64,000 nt of DNA, taken from assembly GCA_016125265.1 (NCBI GenBank), contig WGMC01000020.1, forward strand, positions 1 through 64,000, given 5' to 3'. The notes under the pieces are model-generated. The model was not told where the DNA came from. It worked only from the letters and a program-made list of their open reading frames with translations, and ran no database searches. This stretch comes from Planctomycetaceae bacterium. GTDB taxonomy: Bacteria > Planctomycetota > UBA1135 > GCA-002686595. Made by a program: the position numbers and the translations under genes. This document shows positions 58,655 to 64,000 of the stretch, piece by piece. The first letter of the stretch is position 1, and each line of letters begins with the position of its first letter.

Positions 58655-61147
58655 ATGCCGATGCGGTTTGCCCCCTCCGCCCTCCCTTCTTGGTCCGCCC
58701 TCGCCGCGCTGCTCCTTCCCGCAGTCGTGCTCGTGCTCCTCGCCGTTGGGTCGGCGTCGACCGCGACGGCCGCCGCACCCCAGGGCGGCAAACCGGTGGG
58801 CCGAGTCGTGGTCGTCGGTTTCGACGGGGGCGACTTCGCCACCGTTTCGGCGATGAGCGAACGCGGCGAACTGCCGAACTTCGCGCGCCTCAAGCAGGGC
58901 ACGTTCGAGCCCCTCGAATCGACCCAGCCGGCCGAATCGCCCACCGCCTGGGCATCGTTGAACACCGGCCAGAACCCCTCCAAGACCGGTGTTCCTGGCT
59001 TCGTGCAGCGGGAGCTCAGCGGCGGACTGCCCAGCCCGTACTTCGGCCACATCGAGATGCTCGAGGGCGCCAACGGGAGGCCGCTCGCGGAGTTGCACTC
59101 GACACCGATCCCCACGTGGGATCGCAGGACGTACCTGATCCTCGGCGCCATCGCCAGCTTCCTGCTCGCCGCGGCGCTGCTGCTCGCGCTGCGCGTGAAG
59201 TTCCTCGTCACGGTGCCGGTCGCGCTCGTCCTGGGTGTGCTCGGCGGCATCGGCGCCCAAACGGCCCGCGACTGGCTGCCGGAGCGTTACCCGGTCACGG
59301 CGAACCCCAACCAGCAGCCGGGGTTCTGGGACGCGGCGGGGGAGCAGGGTTTGCGCGCCGTCGTGCTCAACGCGGCCCAGGCCTTCGACCAACGCCATCC
59401 GGAGAACGTGCGCCTCTTGGCGGGCCTTGGGGTGCCGGACGCGCGGGGCGGGCTCGGCGACTGGTTCGTCTACACGAGCACGGATTACCGCGTGCTCGAG
59501 CCCGCGGACGGAGCCGCCGGAAAGCAGGGGACCCGCACCGCCACGGCGGGATACGAGATCCAGGTGACGCCGCGCGGCGATCGCATCGAGAGCCGCGTGA
59601 TCGGGCCGAAGGACTTCTGGCGCGAGGGGCAACTCCACGCGCAGATCGAAGCACTCAAGAAGGAACTCGACGGGCCCGACGTCGGGTACCAGGCGAGTCT
59701 CAAGATCAACGAACAGTTGATGGCGCTCGAGGTCGAGCTCGAGAAATTGCTCGAACTGTCACCCCGCCTCGACGTGCCGCTGGTCGTCGAACTGCGCGAC
59801 GAGTCAGCCCTCGTGACGATCGACGGCACGACCCAGGAACTGCGCGAAGGCGAGTGGTCGGATTGGTTCCGCGTCGAGTTCCCGATGAACCCGCTCCTCT
59901 CCGTGCACGCCCTCACGCGCGCCAAGTTGGTGAGCCTGCGCGAGCCGCATTTCGAGCTGTTCCTGAGCCGTTTGGACCTCGATCCCGCGAAACCCGCCTT
60001 CTGGCAGCCCGTATCGGCGCCGATCGAGTTCTCGAAGGCCCTTGCCGCCGCCTGCGGCCCGTACGAAACCTATGGCTGGTCCACGCTGACCATGCCGTTC
60101 AAGGACAAGAAGATCAGCGCGCAGACGCTGCTGGAGGACGTGGAGTTCACCCTCGAGTGGCGCGAGAGTCTGGTGATGCACGCCTTCGATCGCGGCGACT
60201 GGGATGTGTTCATGGGTGTGTTCAGCACCACGGACCGCACCCAGCACATGACCTACGCGATGCACGATCCGGGGCACCCCGCCCACGACCCCGCGAAGGC
60301 CAACGAGTTGGTGCAGTTCTTCGGCGAGGAGATCGCGGTCAAGGACGCGATCCCGAGCATCTACCGACAGGCCGACCGTGTGCTCGGGCGCATCCTGGAC
60401 GGGTTGCAACCGAACGACCTCTTGCTGGTGGTCTCCGACCACGGCTTCCAGAGTTTCCGCTGGCAGGTGGACGTGAACCAACTGCTCGCGAACTTGGGAT
60501 TCCTGGCGCTCGACCCGGAACTCGCCGCGGCCAAGCCGCCGGCCGGACAGCCGGTCGAAGCGGGGCGTTCGTCGCGCCACGGCGGCCTCTTGAGCAGCTA
60601 CGTGGACTGGAGCAAGACCCGCGCCTACTCCCTGGGGATGGGCGCGGTCTACCTCAACCAGATCGGCCGCGAGGGGCAGGGCATCGTCCCGCCGGAGGCG
60701 CGCCAGGCTTTGCTCGAGGAGCTGCGCGCGGCCCTCCTGGCCGCCAAGGATCCCCGCACCGGCGACAACCTCGTCTCCCAGGTGGTGATCACCACCGAGG
60801 ACCGCACCGGACCCCACGGGGACCGCGAACCCGACCTGATGATCGGATTTGCGTCGCACTTCGGGCCCGCGTGGACCTCCCGCGGGGGCGGCACGTGGCT
60901 GGTGGATACGGCCGCCGGCGGCGTGGAGTTCGGGCCGCTGGTGCAGCCCAACGACAGCCCCTGGTCCGGCGACCACGTGGGTGTCGACACCCGCAACGTG
61001 CTGGGGCTGTTCCTCTCGAACCAGCGCTTCGAGCTGCCCGCCGACCGGCCGGTGCACGTGCTCGAGGTCGCGCCCACGGTGCTCGACTTCCTGGGCATCG
61101 AAAGGCCGGCGGCCCTCGACCGGGCCCCCCTGCGTCGGATCCAATAG
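58655..61147 (+). CDS. Membrane-spanning type I phosphodiesterase/nucleotide pyrophosphatase (alkaline phosphatase superfamily)
   Basis: An 830-residue protein with a signal anchor (ALAALLLPAVVLVLLAVG). Metal ligand Asp57 lies in VVVVGFDGGDF and the nucleophile Thr97 in SPTAWASLNTG. Two membrane helices (about residues 155-205) interrupt the catalytic domain and are followed by a coiled or beta insert (about 330-480). The remaining ligands are in FSTTDRTQHMTYAMHD, LLVVSDHGFQSF and WSGDHVGVDTRNVLGLFL. It is likely to hydrolyse a phosphodiester or transfer a phospho-group on the outer face. ATG 58655 or 58661 are both in frame. Confidence 0.85.
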   Translation: MPMRFAPSALPSWSALAALLLPAVVLVLLAVGSASTATAAAPQGGKPVGRVVVVGFDGGDFATVSAMSERGELPNFARLKQGTFEPLESTQPAESPTAWASLNTGQNPSKTGVPGFVQRELSGGLPSPYFGHIEMLEGANGRPLAELHSTPIPTWDRRTYLILGAIASFLLAAALLLALRVKFLVTVPVALVLGVLGGIGAQTARDWLPERYPVTANPNQQPGFWDAAGEQGLRAVVLNAAQAFDQRHPENVRLLAGLGVPDARGGLGDWFVYTSTDYRVLEPADGAAGKQGTRTATAGYEIQVTPRGDRIESRVIGPKDFWREGQLHAQIEALKKELDGPDVGYQASLKINEQLMALEVELEKLLELSPRLDVPLVVELRDESALVTIDGTTQELREGEWSDWFRVEFPMNPLLSVHALTRAKLVSLREPHFELFLSRLDLDPAKPAFWQPVSAPIEFSKALAAACGPYETYGWSTLTMPFKDKKISAQTLLEDVEFTLEWRESLVMHAFDRGDWDVFMGVFSTTDRTQHMTYAMHDPGHPAHDPAKANELVQFFGEEIAVKDAIPSIYRQADRVLGRILDGLQPNDLLLVVSDHGFQSFRWQVDVNQLLANLGFLALDPELAAAKPPAGQPVEAGRSSRHGGLLSSYVDWSKTRAYSLGMGAVYLNQIGREGQGIVPPEARQALLEELRAALLAAKDPRTGDNLVSQVVITTEDRTGPHGDREPDLMIGFASHFGPAWTSRGGGTWLVDTAAGGVEFGPLVQPNDSPWSGDHVGVDTRNVLGLFLSNQRFELPADRPVHVLEVAPTVLDFLGIERPAALDRAPLRRIQ

Positions 61148-61180
61148 GGTCCAAAGCGTCCCGTTCCGCTGTCCACAGCC

Positions 61181-61501
61181 ATGTTCCAATCCATCAGCGC
61201 CATCGAACTGCAACGCCGACTGGCCGAGGGCGCCGCCCTCGTGCTGCTCGACGTGCGCGAGCCCGAAGAGCTCGAAATCTGCCGCATCCAGGGCGCCGTG
61301 CACATTCCCCTCGGGGACCTGGGCCGCAGGCTGCACGAACTGGACTCCGAGGCCGAGATCGTCTGCATCTGCCACCACGGCCGGCGCAGCGCGATGGCCG
61401 CGGGACTGCTGGCCCAGGCCCAGTTCCGGCGCCTCCTCAACCTCTCCGGCGGCGTCGACGCCTGGGCCGAGGACGTCGATCCGGAGATGGCGCGTTACTG
61501 A
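61181..61501 (+). CDS. Single-domain rhodanese-like protein
   Basis: A 106-residue rhodanese (sulfurtransferase) of GlpE size. LLDVREPEELEICRIQGAVHIPLGDL is the family core. The active Cys64 sits in CICHHGRRSAM, a six-residue loop as in true sulfurtransferases. The end LNLSGGVDAWAEDVD is typical. It may carry sulfane sulfur for cofactor or tRNA thiolation. It is 33 bases after the phosphodiesterase gene and 12 before the FUN14 gene. Confidence 0.9.
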   Translation: MFQSISAIELQRRLAEGAALVLLDVREPEELEICRIQGAVHIPLGDLGRRLHELDSEAEIVCICHHGRRSAMAAGLLAQAQFRRLLNLSGGVDAWAEDVDPEMARY

Positions 61502-61513
61502 TCTCCCACCCCC

Positions 61514-62035
61514 ATGGCCAACAGCACCGAATCCGCGGATCCCACGCCGAAACGTTCGTTCGGCACTCGCCACCGCCTGGCACTGCTCCTGGTCGTGGTC
61601 GTGTTGCTGGGGTCCGTGGCGCTGCGCGCGTTTGCGGGGGAGAAGGCCCAACCGGCGGACCCCGCGACCCTGGGAGCGGCCTCGCTCACCGCGGGAGGCA
61701 CCGCGGCCGAGCCCGAGACCTCCGACAAGCTCTTCGCCGCCCTCCCGTACCTGACCGAGGGCAGTTTCTTCGCGCTGATCGGCTTCGCCCTCGGGTACGC
61801 CTCGAAGAAGGTCGTGAAGGTCGGTCTGATCGTCGTCGCCCTGGTTTTTGTCGCCCTGCAGGGGCTGGTCTGGGCCGACGTGGCCCAGGTCGATTGGGGC
61901 GCGGCCGTCGAGAAGCTCAACACCCTGATCTTCAACGTGCGGGAGGACACCAGCGTGGGCGAGTGGTTGCGCGCCCGGGTCCCCAGCCTGGGCGGACTCC
62001 TCGCGGGCTACGTGCTGGGCTTCCGCCGCGGTTGA
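61514..62035 (+). CDS. FUN14 domain membrane protein
   Basis: A 173-residue membrane protein. A first helix (LALLLVVVVLLGSVALRAFAG) is followed by a variable linker and a FUN14 domain (about 78-171): EGSFFALIGFALGYASKKVVKVGLIVV, a second helix and PSLGGLLAGYVLGFRRG. FUN14 proteins occur in many bacteria and in mitochondria, where FUNDC1 is a mitophagy receptor; the bacterial role is unknown. It follows rhodanese by 12 bases and is likely in the same transcript. Confidence 0.8.
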   Translation: MANSTESADPTPKRSFGTRHRLALLLVVVVLLGSVALRAFAGEKAQPADPATLGAASLTAGGTAAEPETSDKLFAALPYLTEGSFFALIGFALGYASKKVVKVGLIVVALVFVALQGLVWADVAQVDWGAAVEKLNTLIFNVREDTSVGEWLRARVPSLGGLLAGYVLGFRRG

Positions 62036-62258
62036 TCGGCGCCGCCCGACCCGTCCGACCTGGGCGGCTCTGCTGCTAGAGTGTCTCTCCCCCCACGGCA
62101 CCCCTCGCCTTGGCCCCATCCACCACTCGGCGCCGCCTACCCGCGGCCGCCGGGCCCACGTCCCCTTCGGCCCGCGCGCCGGCTCGCCCTGTGCAAGACA
62201 GGCCCGGCCCTTCAGCGCGGCCCCCCGAACTCACAGACCGGCCCCCCGAACCTTCGCC

Positions 62259-64000
62259 ATGATCGATCCCGCGCTCCACGAGCGAATCACCCGCTCCCTG
62301 GCCTTCATGCTGCGCCACCGCCCCGAACGTTTCGACCTGGAGGTGGACGCCCACGGGTTTGCCGACGTGGAGGAGGTGCTCTGCGCGCTCAACGAACGCC
62401 TGGGTGAGCCCCTCGAAGAAGAGGACCTGATCGATGCGGTCAACGGCGGCGACCGCCAGCGCTACGAGATCGTCGACAATCGCATCCGCGCGCTCTACGG
62501 ACACTCGATTCCGGTCGAACCCGGGCCCGACAGCAAACCGCCCGAGTACCTGTTCGTCGCGATCCCGACGCGCGATGTCGACCGCGCCCAGCGTTTTGGT
62601 TTGCGCGGCGGACGGCGCAGCTACTTGCACCTAGCGCTGACGCCCGAGGACGCGCGCGAGAGCGGCCGCCGCAGCGCCGTCGAATACACCCTGCTCACGA
62701 TCCGCGCCCTGGACGCGTGGGAGGAGGGGGTCAACTTCTACGACAGGAAGGCCCTGTTCCTGGCGGAGGAAGTGCCCACCGAAATGATCGATGTGGGGCC
62801 CAGCTACGACGACGGCGAGGACCCGGAAGAGCGCGGTTCGCGCGGCGGGGATCGCGGTGAAGCTGGCGGCGATCGCGGCGGAGATCGCGGTCGTCGGCGC
62901 CGGCGCGGCGGGCGCCGGCGCGGCGGACGCACGGACGACTACGAACGCGCGCCGGCCGCGTCCCGCGAATCCTTCCGCGCGCCGGAACCCAGCCGCGGCA
63001 CCAACTACGACGCTCCTGACGCGGAGCCGGAGTTGGGCGGCGATCTGCTCGACGACGACGTGGAGTTCGAGCCCGTGCTCGAGCACGACGACCACGAGGG
63101 TCACGAGCACACGAACTACGCCGAGGACGCGGACGATGACGACTTCGCCGACGACGAACTCGAGGATGTGGACGAGGTCGACGAGTTCGAGGACATCGAC
63201 GAGGACGACGACGACGACGATCGCGGCGACGTCGCCCACCGCGACGAGCGCGGCCCCGCGGAACGCGGTGGCCGTGGGCAGCCGGCCCGAGGCCCCGCGG
63301 CGCGCGGCGGCAACCGGGGCGGGAGCCACGGTGGAAGTCACGGTGGAAATCACGGTGGAAATCACGGTGGCCACCGCGGCGGCAGCCGAGATGGCGGCCG
63401 AGATGGCGGCCGCGAGGCGGCACGCCCCGGGGCCCGCTCTGCGGACACGCGCGGCGGCGATCGCGGCGGGCGCGGCGATCGGCCGGCGTCCGCGGCCCAA
63501 GGACGTGGTGGCGACGGCCGCCGGGGCGGTTCGGACCGCGGCGAACGCGGCGGCCGCGCGGCTCCGGCGCACGGCGCGTCGTTCGATGGCGCCCAAGGGC
63601 GCGGCCGTGACGGCGGCCGCAGCGACTACCGCCGCGACGACCAGCCGCGCCGCGACGAACGGCCCCGCCGGGACGAACCCCGTCGCGACGACGTACGCCG
63701 CGACGAACCGCGCCGCGAGCATGCGCGCCGCGAGGATGCGCGTCGGGACGATCGACCGCGCCCCGAGGAGCCTCGCCGCGAAACGGCGCCGCGGGACGAA
63801 CCGCGCCGACCTGAGTCGGACGGCGGCGGTTTTGGCCTCGGTGTGTTCGAGGGCCCTTCTCGTGACTCGGCTCGTGACTCGGCTCGCGAACCGCGCCGCG
63901 AAGAACGCCCCCGGCGCGAAGAGCGACCCGTGGCGGAGCCCGCCCCCCGTCCCACTCCGCCCGCCCAGGACGACGGTCCGGGTTTCGGCGCCGGCCTCTG
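62259..64000 (+). CDS. kptA: KptA-like RNA 2'-phosphotransferase with long low-complexity tail (partial)
   Basis: Open from ATG 62259 to the window end: 580 codons and no stop. Residues 1-185 match KptA/Tpt1, which removes a 2'-phosphate from RNA using NAD. Landmarks are SLAFMLRHRPERFDLEVDAHGFADVEEVL, RYEIVDNRIRALYGHSIPVEP, PPEYLF, GGRRSYLHLAL and NFYDRKALFLAEEVPTEMI. The usual YHGT after PPEYL reads VAIPT. From about residue 190 the protein is disordered: RGG/GDRGG blocks, an acidic DDDDDD region (near 63130-63230), GGSHGGNHGG repeats, then many RRDE repeats. Ordinary KptA has no such tail. Confidence 0.82.
   Translation, partial: MIDPALHERITRSLAFMLRHRPERFDLEVDAHGFADVEEVLCALNERLGEPLEEEDLIDAVNGGDRQRYEIVDNRIRALYGHSIPVEPGPDSKPPEYLFVAIPTRDVDRAQRFGLRGGRRSYLHLALTPEDARESGRRSAVEYTLLTIRALDAWEEGVNFYDRKALFLAEEVPTEMIDVGPSYDDGEDPEERGSRGGDRGEAGGDRGGDRGRRRRRGGRRRGGRTDDYERAPAASRESFRAPEPSRGTNYDAPDAEPELGGDLLDDDVEFEPVLEHDDHEGHEHTNYAEDADDDDFADDELEDVDEVDEFEDIDEDDDDDDRGDVAHRDERGPAERGGRGQPARGPAARGGNRGGSHGGSHGGNHGGNHGGHRGGSRDGGRDGGREAARPGARSADTRGGDRGGRGDRPASAAQGRGGDGRRGGSDRGERGGRAAPAHGASFDGAQGRGRDGGRSDYRRDDQPRRDERPRRDEPRRDDVRRDEPRREHARREDARRDDRPRPEEPRRETAPRDEPRRPESDGGGFGLGVFEGPSRDSARDSAREPRREERPRREERPVAEPAPRPTPPAQDDGPGFGAGL
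63324..63371 (+). repeat. Four tandem 12-base repeats inside the KptA-like tail
   Basis: AGYCACGGTGGA-type units occur four times (63324, 63336, 63348, 63360), encoding SHGG/NHGG. The units are nearly identical in DNA, suggesting recent slippage expansion. Confidence 0.85.

Overview
This is a GC-rich window of about 64 kb carrying roughly 45 protein genes and no rRNA, tRNA, CRISPR array or transposase that I can recognise. The mix of families is most consistent with a member of the Planctomycetota. That mix includes many secreted or lipid-anchored proteins with beta-helix, beta-propeller and carboxypeptidase-regulatory-like folds, a futalosine-type menaquinone pathway, a Pus10-type pseudouridine synthase, an AbgT transporter and FUN14. 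The phylum is an inference from gene content, not from a marker phylogeny. Many genes start with GTG, and seven neighbouring pairs overlap by exactly four bases (ATGA or GTGA), so translational coupling looks common.

Layout: 1-1315 holds a small winged-helix regulator with a palindromic operator and an overlapping nucleotidyltransferase-like gene that is frameshifted at a run of six G. 1356-8792 holds an AbgT transporter, a lipoprotein, a beta-helix protein built from 429-bp internal repeats, a toroid-repeat protein, a small membrane protein and a DUF1579 protein. 9107-11697 is the mqnC-mqnE menaquinone operon. 11830-18804 holds a thioredoxin-fold protein without its cysteines, a lipoprotein subtilase, a PrcB-like lipoprotein coupled to a class V aminotransferase, and a small membrane protein. 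18822-27511 is a run of four paralogous membrane-anchored proteins of about 700 residues, preceded upstream on the same strand by a GT-C glycosyltransferase. 29478-39077 holds glycyl-tRNA synthetase, a beta-propeller lipoprotein, HtpG, two secreted proteins and a coiled-coil lipoprotein. 39173-46194 holds a glycosyltransferase/FAD enzyme pair, an enolase-superfamily enzyme, an RNase HII-like gene with lgt, and a Pus10-type pseudouridine synthase. 46201-57316 holds a trypsin-like protease coupled to a small beta-sandwich protein, an SGNH hydrolase coupled to a ferredoxin-NADP reductase, a FabZ-like dehydratase, a Cys/Met-type PLP enzyme, TlpA, a phytase-like/GDPD fusion and a MATE pump. 57313-64000 holds a sixth regulatory-like-domain protein, a membrane-spanning phosphodiesterase, rhodanese, FUN14 and a KptA-like RNA 2'-phosphotransferase with a very long low-complexity tail that runs off the window.

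Six intergenic regions (2949-3502, 8793-9106, 16572-16742, 33378-33928, 44832-45321, 55420-55894) are filled by one family of GC-rich palindromic elements. Element A has the core CCGGGTGCGCGGGCCTCC and occurs as inverted pairs. Element B (TGTAGGGGCGCGG..CCGCGCCCAAGGGG) sits between or beside A pairs. Several copies form a compact A-B-A' cassette of about 140-145 bp that looks like a MITE or REP-type element.

Functionally the window is mostly housekeeping (GlyRS, HtpG, Lgt, menaquinone) plus cell-envelope and secreted proteins. Lgt would lipidate the lipoproteins seen here. The points most worth a second look are the repeat family, the four-paralog operon, the protease/beta-sandwich pair, the frameshifted nucleotidyltransferase module and the two RNA enzymes more typical of archaea and eukaryotes.
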